Shown here: positions 16,235-24,326 of the stretch, piece after piece
How positions within the stretch are numbered: position 1 is the stretch's first letter
How the letters are laid out: each line of letters begins with the position of its first letter
Assembly: GCA_036374995.1 (NCBI GenBank)
Contig: DASUSS010000092.1
Coordinates: 1 to 40,695, forward strand
Direction of reading: 5' to 3'
Source: SH-MAG3 sp036374995
GTDB taxonomy: Bacteria > Gemmatimonadota > Gemmatimonadetes > Longimicrobiales > RSA9
Length of the DNA stretch: 40,695 nt
Translations under genes and position numbers: made by a program
Notes under the pieces: model-generated
What the model was told of the DNA's origin: nothing
What the model saw: only the letters and a program-made list of their open reading frames with translations
Databases searched by the model: none

Positions 16235-16523
16235 GAAGCTCGTCGATGCGCGCGGCCAGCTTCAGGTCGCGCTCGGAGATGCCGCCTGCGTCGTGGCTGG
16301 TCAGCCGGATCTCGACACGGTTGTAGCTGTTCGACCAGTCCGGATGATGGTTCATCCGTTCCGCGGCCGTCGCGACCGCCGCCATGAACCCGAACGCGCG
16401 CGCGAAGTCCTCGAACTCGAACCGTTTCACGATCGCATCCCCGTCGCGAGCCCAGCCGGACAGCGCACCGAGCCGACGCGCGATGTCGCCGTCGGACAGT
16501 CGATCGCGGATATCCGCACTCAT
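16224..16523 (-). CDS. 4a-hydroxytetrahydrobiopterin dehydratase (PCD/DCoH)
   Basis: 99 residues, the normal size for pterin-4a-carbinolamine dehydratase. The active-site block ERMNHHPDWSNSYNRV (55-70) gives His59 and His60, and His77 in the LTSHDAGGIS segment supplies the third conserved histidine. The enzyme dehydrates 4a-hydroxy-tetrahydrobiopterin, recycling cofactor for aromatic amino-acid hydroxylases. No hydroxylase is in this window, so a moonlighting role (for example in molybdopterin or folate chemistry) stays open. GGAG lies 9 nt before ATG 16523. It overlaps the methyltransferase downstream. Confidence 0.93.
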   Translation of the reverse strand: MSADIRDRLSDGDIARRLGALSGWARDGDAIVKRFEFEDFARAFGFMAAVATAAERMNHHPDWSNSYNRVEIRLTSHDAGGISERDLKLAARIDELHGK

Positions 16524-16594
16524 GTCATCGATCTCCGTTCGAATGTTGCGCCTCCCGGAACCCGCATGTACCGCGACGGTCCGCGGCGAGCGCG

Positions 16595-17041
16595 CTACTC
16601 ATCGTGCCCCGCGGCGCGGGATTCCACGGCGCGGATCCGTTCGCGCACCGGCACGGGAAGCGGTGCCTTCCAGCCCGCGGCATAGTCGTACGCGACGATC
16701 ACGCCGCCGCCGTCGGCCGCGATCTCGCCCAGCGTCTCACTGACGATCCGATACTCCATGGTGAATCGATCCGCGGCCACCTCCGTCGCACGCGCGCCCA
16801 CACGCACGGTGTCGGGATACGCGAGCGGCCGGCGGAACCGGCAGTGCGTGGAGGCCAGGATCGGGCCGGTGCTGCCCGGCGCGTCACCACGGAACCCGAT
16901 CGCGTCCAGATAAGCGATCCGGGCGCTCTCGAAGTAACGGAAGAACACGATGTTGTTGACGTGCCCGAACGCGTCCATCTCGCCCCATGCGACCGGAACC
17001 GTGATCACGATCGGAAAGCCATCGAGGGAGGAACCGGCCAT
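16595..17041 (-). CDS. Acyl-CoA thioesterase, 4HBT/YbgC hot-dog fold
   Basis: A 148-residue single hot-dog domain. The family signature VAWGEMDAFGHVNNIVFFRYFESAR (17-41) places the catalytic Asp at residue 23. CRFRRPLAYPDTVRVG follows, as in 4-hydroxybenzoyl-CoA thioesterase and FadM/YbgC proteins. It hydrolyses acyl-CoA thioesters; chain specificity cannot be read. The start ATG at 17041 overlaps the TGA of the upstream lipoprotein gene by one base (TGATG) and has no Shine-Dalgarno of its own, so it depends on translational coupling. Confidence 0.9.
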   Translation of the reverse strand: MAGSSLDGFPIVITVPVAWGEMDAFGHVNNIVFFRYFESARIAYLDAIGFRGDAPGSTGPILASTHCRFRRPLAYPDTVRVGARATEVAADRFTMEYRIVSETLGEIAADGGGVIVAYDYAAGWKAPLPVPVRERIRAVESRAAGHDE

Positions 17042-17379
17042 CAGCCCGATACGATGCCGAGTGCCTGGCCGCTGCGGCAGTCGATCCGGAGCAGCTCGTC
17101 CGGACCGACGCCATAGCGACCCTCCGGCACCTCGTAATCCCCGCGCTGCGTGCCGCCGACGTCGGCCGATCGCACCAGCCGGATCCGCGTCTGATCGCGC
17201 GGATCCACCAGCGGACTCCGACACGCGTTCTCCGGCACGGTGCCGTCTTCCGTCACGAACTGGACCGGCGCGTCCTGCGCCGGGCGCAGCACGGCCGCCG
17301 TCCATGAGGGCGTGCTGCCGTACGCGCACGCCGCGGTGATGCTCAGCAGTCCGATTCGAGCGGTGCGGACGATTTTCAT
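17041..17379 (-). CDS. Small secreted protein, probable lipoprotein
   Basis: 112 residues beginning MKIVRTARIGLLSITAAC. This is a short positively charged signal peptide ending in a weak lipobox (TAAC), so Cys18 may be lipidated. The mature part has two further cysteines (in ENACRSP and RIDCRSG) that could form a disulfide, and mixed strand-like sequence ending DELLRIDCRSGQALGIVSG. No family is recognised. A GGGAGG sequence lies 15 nt upstream, farther than usual. Immediately beyond it begins the inverted-repeat element at 17401. The gene is translationally coupled to the thioesterase. Confidence 0.7.
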   Translation of the reverse strand: MKIVRTARIGLLSITAACAYGSTPSWTAAVLRPAQDAPVQFVTEDGTVPENACRSPLVDPRDQTRIRLVRSADVGGTQRGDYEVPEGRYGVGPDELLRIDCRSGQALGIVSG

Positions 17380-17400
17380 AGGGCTGGCAGGATACCTCCC

Positions 17401-17608
17401 CGGCGGACGCGGCACCAGATTTCTGTTCCGGCTCATCCGGCCATGATCCCGCCCGCCACCGCGGCGCCAGCGACCGCGACGGCCGCGCCCTGCGCAGCGC
17501 GCCGGCCGGCGCCCGGACCTCCTCCTGCCGTGGCCGTGGGGCGCCACTCTGCCCCGATCGGCCAGAACAGAAATCTGGTGCCGCGTCCGCGCGTCCGCGC
17601 GTCCGCCG
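17401..17608. repeat. Inverted-repeat element, copy 1
   Basis: An about 200-bp intergenic element bounded by a perfect 26-bp inverted repeat (17403-17428 with 17565-17590), containing GGCACCAGATTTC on one side and GAAATCTGGTGCC on the other. The match continues outward to CCGGCGG/CCGCCGG once two extra tandem copies of GCGTCCGC in the right arm (three copies, 17583-17606) are set aside. The interior (about 135 bp) is extremely GC-rich. A second copy with the same arms is at 24327-24522. The element starts about 14 bp after the nrfA stop codon and ends just before the ribosome-site region of the next gene. No transposase is present. A MITE, a REPIN-like pair or a structured RNA are all possible. 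Confidence 0.9.
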
Positions 17609-17622
17609 GCCCGCCGGTCAGC

Positions 17623-19074
17623 CTACCGCTGTGGCGGCATCTCGGCCGCTTCGCGTGCCGCGAGGCCGGCATCCAGCGCTTCCGGCCTGCCGCCGTACAG
17701 GGCGATCTGGCCCATCCGGGCGTAATTGACCGCCTTGTGCAGTACGCGCGCAGCCTCCTGCGGCGCATGAAATCCCATCGAGTTCTCCGCCTCGATGAAA
17801 TCGATGAGGAACTGTGCCTTGCGCTGGTAGTCGCGGGCGAGCCGGACGTCCGCGCTGGTCGAATCGGACGGGACGCGGGCGCGGAGGTCCTCGATCAGCT
17901 CCATCAGTGCATCGATCGCCATGTTCCGCATGGCGAACGTGCGGTCCTGGATCTGCTGTGCCCGCAGCCACAGCTCCTCTTCCTGGACGCGGTGGCACGT
18001 CTGGCAGGCTGCTGCAATGTTGAGCAGCGGGCTGCGCACGTGATGGTCGCTGATCTTCATGGCGCCCGTACGCGTGTAGGGCATGTGGCAGTCCGCGCAG
18101 GCGACGCCGGCACGCGCATGGATGCCCTGGCTGTACATCTCGAACTCCGGATGCTGCGCCTTCAGTGCGGGCGCACCGGTGATCGCGTGGGTCCAGTCGC
18201 TGAAGCCGACCGAGTCGTAATAGGCGAGGATGCTGTCGGCGTGGAGGCTCTTCGCCCACGGATACGTCAGACGCTTCTCCGGACCCTTGAAGTAGTACTC
18301 CACGTGACACTGCGCGCAGACATACGTGCGCATCTCCTGGCGCGACGCATCGCGGTTCACATCATAGTCTGCCACGCCCTCGAACTGCCTGAGGAGCCGG
18401 ATCCCCTCGAGGAAACCCGGCCGCGTAACGCGGAGCTCCATGGTTTCGGGACTGTGGCAGTCGATGCACGCGACCGGATGCTCGACGTGCGTTCGTGCCT
18501 CCTGGTACTTCATCTGGTTGGCGCGCTCGAAGCCGGCGATCAGGTCGCCGTCACCGAGCCGCAGGTACGGGACGTAGACCGATGCGTGGCAGTGCAGGCA
18601 CGTTCCAGGCTGCTGGGCGACCTGTTGCCGCTCCGTGTAGATCTGGTCCTCCAGCATGTATGCGTGCCCGCGCTCCTCGCGGAAATCCGTCGCGAAAGCG
18701 TAGCCCGACCACATCGTCACCAGACGCGGGTCCTCCTCCAGCCGCGACTGCGATACCCACGAGCGCGGATCGCTCTCCGACGGCGCGACCGGCAGTGCCT
18801 CGCTGCCCCCGTACCTCGTGCGCACCTGGTCCACGGTGCGGAGATAGGCATCGTACTGGAGCGGAAAGTTCTTTCCCCAGACTTCCGGATCCGTGACCGT
18901 ATCGCTCAATTCGACGACCCGGTAGAACGGCTGACGCGCTTCGGTCTGGCGCTCCATGATGTTCGTGAGCAGCAGCGCACCGCCGATGGCAAGTACGACG
19001 CCGACGAGTGCGGCCACGACGATCCACTTCAGCGCACGCACGCCCTGTCCGTTGGTTTCCGTGCCATTCGTCAT
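17623..19074 (-). CDS. nrfA: Cytochrome c nitrite reductase NrfA (ammonia-forming), CxxCH type
   Basis: 483 residues: an N-terminal membrane segment (about 17-38) then a pentaheme catalytic domain. Heme motifs are CLHCH (159-163), CIDCH (203-207), CAQCH (253-257), CADCH (326-330) and CQTCH (357-361). The landmarks of E. coli NrfA are present: the arginine in ERGHAY, the Glu-Tyr pair in CHVEYYF, and LKAQHPEFE with the calcium-ligand Lys/Gln and active-site His. The catalytic first heme has CxxCH, not the canonical CxxCK. The enzyme reduces nitrite to ammonium in the periplasm with electrons from NrfH. ATG 19074 is chosen because GAGAGGGA lies 6 nt upstream; ATG 19080 would sit directly on that site. 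The nrfH gene ends 34 bp upstream. Confidence 0.95.
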   Translation of the reverse strand: MTNGTETNGQGVRALKWIVVAALVGVVLAIGGALLLTNIMERQTEARQPFYRVVELSDTVTDPEVWGKNFPLQYDAYLRTVDQVRTRYGGSEALPVAPSESDPRSWVSQSRLEEDPRLVTMWSGYAFATDFREERGHAYMLEDQIYTERQQVAQQPGTCLHCHASVYVPYLRLGDGDLIAGFERANQMKYQEARTHVEHPVACIDCHSPETMELRVTRPGFLEGIRLLRQFEGVADYDVNRDASRQEMRTYVCAQCHVEYYFKGPEKRLTYPWAKSLHADSILAYYDSVGFSDWTHAITGAPALKAQHPEFEMYSQGIHARAGVACADCHMPYTRTGAMKISDHHVRSPLLNIAAACQTCHRVQEEELWLRAQQIQDRTFAMRNMAIDALMELIEDLRARVPSDSTSADVRLARDYQRKAQFLIDFIEAENSMGFHAPQEAARVLHKAVNYARMGQIALYGGRPEALDAGLAAREAAEMPPQR

Positions 19075-19108
19075 GATCATTCCCTCTCAACCCCGTGCGA
19101 GCACCGCA

Positions 19109-19600
19109 TCAGCGAACGTAATGTCCGACGTACCTGTGGCAGTGCGTGCACATGAGCAGCTCGCCGCCCAGCTCGTAGTGCGGATCCGTGTCGAGCGGCT
19201 CGCCGCTCGTTGCGATGTCGATCTGCTCCGTGATCGGCCGGTGACATTTCCGGCAGGCGTTCTCCGTGATCTCGTGATTGTGCGGCTTGATCCGGAGCGG
19301 ATCCGGGAAGTCCCCCGTCGTGAACGCGAACGAGTGCCAGAAACCGTTGGATGCCTTCGTCGCATATTTCGAGATCAGCCCCTTCGGCGTGTGGCAGTCG
19401 TTGCAGACAGCCACCTTGCCGTGGCTCGACTTCAGCCACGCCGAGTAGTGCTCCTCCATGATGTGGCAGTTCGCGCACGCGGCGGGGTCGTTCGTCAGGT
19501 ACGAAGCACCCTTCGCGTAGACGAACGTGTACGCGCCGATGCCGATCGCGATGCCGATCACCACGCTCGCCATGACGGCGAGACGAACAGGTGTCATCAT
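19109..19600 (-). CDS. nrfH: NrfH, tetraheme quinol dehydrogenase subunit of nitrite reductase
   Basis: 163 residues of the NapC/NirT family. A single N-terminal membrane anchor (about 8-29) is followed by four heme c motifs: CANCH (42-46), CNDCH (66-70), CRKCH (116-120) and CTHCH (151-155). CANCHIMEEHYSAWLKSSH matches the NrfH first-heme region, including a methionine just after the motif that can ligate heme 1. NrfH oxidises menaquinol and feeds electrons to NrfA. It is first in the nrfHA operon. GAGGA lies farther upstream than ideal. ATG 19600 and 19597 are alternatives. Confidence 0.94.
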   Translation of the reverse strand: MMTPVRLAVMASVVIGIAIGIGAYTFVYAKGASYLTNDPAACANCHIMEEHYSAWLKSSHGKVAVCNDCHTPKGLISKYATKASNGFWHSFAFTTGDFPDPLRIKPHNHEITENACRKCHRPITEQIDIATSGEPLDTDPHYELGGELLMCTHCHRYVGHYVR

Positions 19601-19684
19601 GGTGCCGCGAAGTCTTCCTCAGCGGGTTCGGCCGTGCTGTGGCTGCAGCCGGCTCGCCGGCCAGTGTAACCCGGGGACTGCGGT

Positions 19685-19698
19685 CGATCAAGCGATCG
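19685..19698. promoter_or_regulatory. Palindrome upstream of nrfH
   Basis: CGATC-AAGC-GATCG, a perfect 5-bp inverted repeat with a 4-bp spacer, 85 bp upstream of the nrfH start. The 5-4-5 geometry resembles a CRP/FNR-family site, but the bases are not the FNR consensus TTGAT-N4-ATCAA. It is a weak call based on position and symmetry. Confidence 0.25.
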
Positions 19699-19794
19699 CC
19701 CGACGGCTGCGGCACGTGCAGGACACGATCCGTACGACACGGCACGAATCGTGGCAGATGCCATGCCATGCCGCGTCGACGAATGCACGCCTGC

Positions 19795-19832
19795 AAAGAA
19801 GAAAGCGGTGCCCGCTTCACGCGGACACCGCT
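19795..19832 (-). terminator. Intrinsic terminator after the amidohydrolase operon
   Basis: On the minus strand, AGCGGTGTCCGC (19832-19821) pairs with GCGGGCACCGCT (19815-19804) to give a 12-bp stem with one wobble and a GTGAA loop, followed by TTCTTCTTT. It begins 22 bp after the stop codon of the 908-residue amidohydrolase and separates that operon from nrfHA. Confidence 0.8.
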
Positions 19833-19853
19833 CTTCCCTGCGGATCGAATCGA

Positions 19854-22580
19854 TCAGTGTCCGCCGGGTGCCGCCGGCGGCGTCGCGTCGACCGTGACGG
19901 GTGCAGCGCTTCGATTGCGGAACTGCTCGTAGAGCTGCGTGTGCTTCGAGACCAGCGGCACCTCCTCGCCACCGATCCACATCCGCTCGACGTGGGACAG
20001 GATCTGGAGCGGATCGCCATTCGTCAGGATCAGGTCTGCCCGCTTGCCGGCGTCGATGCTGCCCGTACGCTCGCCGAGACCGAGGATCTCCGCCGCACTC
20101 AGCGTGACGGCGCGGTACGCCTCATCGCGAGGCATGCCGTAGGCGACAGCCCTCGCGGCCGCATAGGGCAGGTTGCGCAGCTCGCTCGCACCTTCCGGGC
20201 TGAACGACGTGGTGAATGCGACCTTCACGCCGGCAGCACGGAGGATCTCCGCGTTGCGCCACGCGGCGGTGAGCGGGTCATCGCGGAACGCGTTCGGCTC
20301 GAAGTTGGATCCCACGATGACCGGGATGCTGCGCCGCGCCAGTTCCTGCGCGACGTGATAAGCCTGCGCGCCGCCACCGACGACTGCACGCACGGTGGGG
20401 AACGAGTCGAGGAACATGAACAGCGTCTTCAGGTCACGCTCGCTCTGCGCCACGAAGATCGTGGGTACACGGCCGGTGATGGCGGGAACCATGGCATCGA
20501 GCAGGACGCGATCGGACGGATCCACGTTGATCTCCCACCGCGCGGTCGGATCGCGCAGCGCGCTCGGCTGCGCGGCGTACAGTCGCGCGCGCCGGAACAG
20601 GTCGATCAGATGGACCAGATTGTCGCCGTCGAGCTTCGGCTCCTCCCACGCTTCGCCGCGCGGGCTCGGGAAATCGACGACGACGGCATTGCGCGCGTCG
20701 ATCGCCATCTGCTCCGGCGTGTCTCCCTTCAGAGCGATGACGGAGGCGGTCCCGCGGACGGTCCCGCTCGCCGGTACCGTGAGGATGCCGGTAATGCCGT
20801 TCGCACGACCGACGAAGATGCCTTCACTGTAGGGGTTGATGCTGAACAGTGCACGCATGTGCGGGTTGAACGCGCCGATCTCGCGGTCGTCGCGCGCGGA
20901 GCCGATCGACTCGATGTCGATCATGCCGACTGCCGTCAGCGGATCGATCATGCCGGGATAGATGTGCTTGCCGGCCGCGTCCACGCGCCGTGCTCCGGCC
21001 GGCACCTGGACCTCGGTCGCGCTGCCGACCGCTTCGATCAATCCGTTCCGGATCAGCACCGTCCCGTTTGCGATCGGTGCCCGACTGACCGGATGAACGG
21101 TGCCGCCGACGATCGCAACGACGGCGGATGCGTCGATCGGGTCGGTCAGCTTGTGCGCGGCCGGCACCGAGGGCACCTCGGTGACGAGCGGCAGGTCGGG
21201 GGCCTGCGGCCGCTCGCGCTGCCGCGGCGCGACCGCGGGGGCGGCCGCGATGCGTCGCACCGGCTCGCCCCGCTTCGCCTCCTCGTCGGCGCGGTCATAG
21301 TAGACGATGCCGTCGATGATCGTCTTCTCGACCCTGGTGAACGTGTTGAACGGATCACCGTTCAGCAGCACGATGTCGCCGTTCTTGCCAACCTCGATCG
21401 AGCCGACCAGATGGTCGATGCGCAGCTGCTTCGCGCCGTTCAGTGTCACCATTGCCATCGCATCGTGCTTCGATACGCCACCGTACTTGACCGGCTTCTG
21501 CATCTCGTACAGCAGCGATGCCTGGAGCCACGGAATGTCCGAATTGAGCGACGTGAGCACACCCTTGTCGTGCATGATCGCGGCGTTGTACGGGATCGCC
21601 TCGAACGCCTCGAGCTTGTACATCCACCAGTCGGAGAACGTGGAGCCGCCCGCACCGTGACGCGCCATCTCATCGGCGACGCGATAGCCTTCCAGCACAT
21701 GTGTAAAGGCATCGATCCTGAAGCCATAGCGCTCGGCCACGCGCATCAGCATCAGGATCTCGTCGGACCGGTAGGAGTGGGCATGCACGCGGATCCGGCC
21801 GGCCATGATCTCACCGAGCGCCTCGAGCCGCAGGTCGCGGCGCGGCGGCGTCCGGAACTCGCGAGGATTGCGGCGATACGCCTCCCACGCGTCCCGGTAC
21901 TCACGGGCGGCCGTGAATGCCTGGTCGTAGACGGACTCGACGCCCGCGCGCGATGCCGGGAACCGCTGGGTCGGCGTGCCGCGGTTCTTCTGCGTGACGT
22001 TCTCGCCCAGCGCAAATTTCACCGTGCGCGGCGCGTCCGCGATGAGCAGCTGGAGCGCGTCATCGATGTTCCAGCGCGTCTTGATGATGGCACCCTGACC
22101 GCCGATCGGGTTCGAGCTGCCGTGCAGGATCTGGGCGGTCGTGACGCCGCCGGAGAGCGCCTGGTAGATGCCGAAATCCGAAGGATCGAGCGTGTCGATC
22201 ACGCGCACTTCGGGGACGACCGGCGCCGTCCCCTCGTTGGAGCCGCCGGTCATGGCGATGTGCGAGTGCTCGTCGACGATGCCCGGCATGGCGGTGAGGC
22301 CGCGTCCATCGACGACCACCGCACCCGGCAGGGCTGCGACCGTCGGGCCGATCGCCGTGATGCGTCCGTCCCGCACGGCGATCGATACGTTTCTCAGCAC
22401 GTCGCCCGTGCCGGTCCACAGCTCGTCGAGGTTCTGGATCACGATGGAGCCGGTGGGTGCCGGCCTCGCGTCCGACTGCTTGAGGAACTGCTGGCCATTG
22501 GCCGGCAGTGCCAGCGCGGCAAGCGCGAGCGCCGCCAGGGCCGCGCGGATCGGTGTCGACCTCATCATGGTCTCTCTCAT
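19854..22580 (-). CDS. Secreted tandem amidohydrolase (one intact, one degenerate domain)
   Basis: 908 residues with a signal peptide (about 7-29) and two imidazolonepropionase-like amidohydrolase domains. Domain 1 (about 45-430) keeps the metal ligands: HSH at 105-107, His266/268 in RVHAHSY, His294 in AFTHVLEG and Asp348 in SLNSDIP. Domain 2 (about 485-880) keeps the fold markers (VAIVGGTVHPV, PGMIDPLTAVG, GSIDAGKRADLILTNGDPL) but has lost HxH, so it is probably not catalytic. Substrate is unknown; secreted homologues include dipeptidases and cyclic-amide hydrolases. ATG 22580 overlaps the preceding stop as ATGA and has GGGAG 7 nt upstream. ATGs at 22568 and 22565 are alternatives. Confidence 0.9.
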   Translation of the reverse strand: MRETMMRSTPIRAALAALALAALALPANGQQFLKQSDARPAPTGSIVIQNLDELWTGTGDVLRNVSIAVRDGRITAIGPTVAALPGAVVVDGRGLTAMPGIVDEHSHIAMTGGSNEGTAPVVPEVRVIDTLDPSDFGIYQALSGGVTTAQILHGSSNPIGGQGAIIKTRWNIDDALQLLIADAPRTVKFALGENVTQKNRGTPTQRFPASRAGVESVYDQAFTAAREYRDAWEAYRRNPREFRTPPRRDLRLEALGEIMAGRIRVHAHSYRSDEILMLMRVAERYGFRIDAFTHVLEGYRVADEMARHGAGGSTFSDWWMYKLEAFEAIPYNAAIMHDKGVLTSLNSDIPWLQASLLYEMQKPVKYGGVSKHDAMAMVTLNGAKQLRIDHLVGSIEVGKNGDIVLLNGDPFNTFTRVEKTIIDGIVYYDRADEEAKRGEPVRRIAAAPAVAPRQRERPQAPDLPLVTEVPSVPAAHKLTDPIDASAVVAIVGGTVHPVSRAPIANGTVLIRNGLIEAVGSATEVQVPAGARRVDAAGKHIYPGMIDPLTAVGMIDIESIGSARDDREIGAFNPHMRALFSINPYSEGIFVGRANGITGILTVPASGTVRGTASVIALKGDTPEQMAIDARNAVVVDFPSPRGEAWEEPKLDGDNLVHLIDLFRRARLYAAQPSALRDPTARWEINVDPSDRVLLDAMVPAITGRVPTIFVAQSERDLKTLFMFLDSFPTVRAVVGGGAQAYHVAQELARRSIPVIVGSNFEPNAFRDDPLTAAWRNAEILRAAGVKVAFTTSFSPEGASELRNLPYAAARAVAYGMPRDEAYRAVTLSAAEILGLGERTGSIDAGKRADLILTNGDPLQILSHVERMWIGGEEVPLVSKHTQLYEQFRNRSAAPVTVDATPPAAPGGH

Positions 22581-24253
22581 CGCTGCGCTCCCGGTCCGGT
22601 GCGTCGCGCCTCCCAGTCGAAAGCGCCCATGGGTGTGTCGACCTTGCCGGTCGCCCTGTCACCATTGATCTGCCCGCTCAGCTCGAGCGGGATGCTGCGT
22701 CCGCCCGCGACCAGCGTCGCATTCAGAGTCAGGCGATTGCCCTCGACCGTGCCGCTCACGGGAATACTGCCCTCGGGACCTTCCATCGTCCCGCTCACGG
22801 TCGCGCCGTCCTGTGTCAGTTTCATCGTGAACGTCTGCGCCTCGGGGGCGAGCACCTCGACGCTCCAGGTGCCGGCCACGTTCGCCGCATCGCCCGACGC
22901 GCTGTCCGCCGGCTGCTCACGAGTCGCATCGGCGCCCTTCTCGAGCACGCCATCCACGAACGTGTAGAGCACCCGCGCGTCCTTGTTCAGCACCGGCCGA
23001 TCCGTGACGATGAACGTGGCACCGCCGCCCTGCTGCACGCGCGCGAGTGGCGCCACGTCGAGCAGCGCGGCGGGCGTCGCGGTCATGGCGCGCAGGGCAT
23101 CGGCCTCGCTCAGCCCGTGCTCGATCGTCTTCAGCACGCCATCGCGCAGAGTGCCCTTGCCGCCGCTCACGAGGGCGAACGTCACGCCCGCACGCGCCAG
23201 TCGGCCGGCGTTCGCGTACGCCGCCTCGAGCTCCTTCTTCTCACGCGCGGCCGCCGGCTCCAGTGCTACCGTGTCCGCGCCCTCTGCCGGTTTCGCATCC
23301 GGCTTCCACCTGCGCGGTTTGGCGAAATCCACGGACACGAGCACGGGCACATCCTTCGCCTTCAGCTCATCGGCGAGCTGCCACGCTTCCGTGCCGCCGA
23401 CAATGACGGGGCGGAACCGGAACTCATCGGCGAGTGTGAGCACGCGCCGGATCTCGTTCGCGTCGTTCGCAACGAAGTACACCCGGCGCTGCGCGCGCAG
23501 CACCTCCTGCACGATGCTCATGTCGGGGTCGAATCCGACCGAGGGCCCGGTCGTGCCGCCGTTTTCGGTGAGCAGGTTGTTCCGTTGCGCGTCGAGGAAG
23601 GTCTGGCGGTACCACGCCATCACGCCCATCGCGGTGCTCGGGTACATCCCGCGGCTGCCGCGAAGCGTCATCAGCGGCGCAAGCTCCGGCTGGAGCACGA
23701 GCTCCTGCGGCGATGCCGCGTCCGGCCGCAGCAGCACGAGCACGCCGCGACCGGTCATCAGCGGCTGCGTCAGGTCCGGATGCGCGGCGACCGCGACGAT
23801 CCCCTGCTTCCGCAGCTCCGCACCGTCCGCGCCCACGGCCGTCATGTGGTCCAGCACGCGGCGCGACGGCGTGAAGCCCTGGAGCCCCCGCGGCGGATCC
23901 CACGACCGGAGCTGTGACCGGTCCGTCGTATCGCGCGGGAACTCGAACTCGATGGTGCCCGCCGCATCCACGAAGCCGGGATAGACATAGAGCGTGTCGC
24001 CGCCGAGCACGCGCGCATCGGCCGGAATGGCCGCGCCGCGCGCGATCGTCTCGATGCGGTCGCGGCGCACGATCAGGGTCTGCCCGGCCTGTACGCTGCC
24101 GTCCGCCTGCACGACCGTGACGTTGCGGAGCGCGTACGCCGCCGGCGGCGGTGGCTGCGTGAACTGCGCATGCGCAGCCGCGGGCGCGAGCGCCAGAGCG
24201 AGTGCTCCGGCGAGGACGGAGCGCCGGACACGGAGCGCGTGTCGCTGATCCAT
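22577..24253 (-). CDS. Secreted amidohydrolase-like protein lacking metal ligands, with C-terminal beta domain
   Basis: 558 residues. A signal peptide ends at AHAQ (about 30). An amidohydrolase-like region (about 40-430) carries the usual framing strands (ALRNVTVVQADG, GGDTLYVYPGFVDAAGTIEF) but Ala-Gly-Thr stands where HxH should be (about 92-103), and I see no replacement. It most resembles domain 2 of the next gene, not domain 1. A C-terminal section (about 455-550), beginning AGTWSVEVLAPEAQTFTMKL, is strand-rich and looks like a small beta-barrel. It is translationally coupled (ATGA) to the 908-residue protein and is probably its non-catalytic partner. AGGA lies 7-8 nt before ATG 24253. 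Confidence 0.85.
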   Translation of the reverse strand: MDQRHALRVRRSVLAGALALALAPAAAHAQFTQPPPPAAYALRNVTVVQADGSVQAGQTLIVRRDRIETIARGAAIPADARVLGGDTLYVYPGFVDAAGTIEFEFPRDTTDRSQLRSWDPPRGLQGFTPSRRVLDHMTAVGADGAELRKQGIVAVAAHPDLTQPLMTGRGVLVLLRPDAASPQELVLQPELAPLMTLRGSRGMYPSTAMGVMAWYRQTFLDAQRNNLLTENGGTTGPSVGFDPDMSIVQEVLRAQRRVYFVANDANEIRRVLTLADEFRFRPVIVGGTEAWQLADELKAKDVPVLVSVDFAKPRRWKPDAKPAEGADTVALEPAAAREKKELEAAYANAGRLARAGVTFALVSGGKGTLRDGVLKTIEHGLSEADALRAMTATPAALLDVAPLARVQQGGGATFIVTDRPVLNKDARVLYTFVDGVLEKGADATREQPADSASGDAANVAGTWSVEVLAPEAQTFTMKLTQDGATVSGTMEGPEGSIPVSGTVEGNRLTLNATLVAGGRSIPLELSGQINGDRATGKVDTPMGAFDWEARRTGPGAQR

Positions 24254-24326
24254 GTGCCTGTCCTGTTGGAGATGATGCCCCGGTGGGGAGTCCGGTGAAG
24301 ATCAGCCGCAGCGCCGGCGGTGTCAA

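Noticed and set aside
17440..17606. Plus-strand open frame through inverted-repeat copy 1
   Set aside because: It is explained by the repeat element: the arms read as open in several frames and no protein family matches.
19527..22967. 1146-codon plus-strand open frame across the amidohydrolase genes
   Set aside because: Same reason: antisense to recognised secreted proteins, composition typical of reverse-complement coding DNA.
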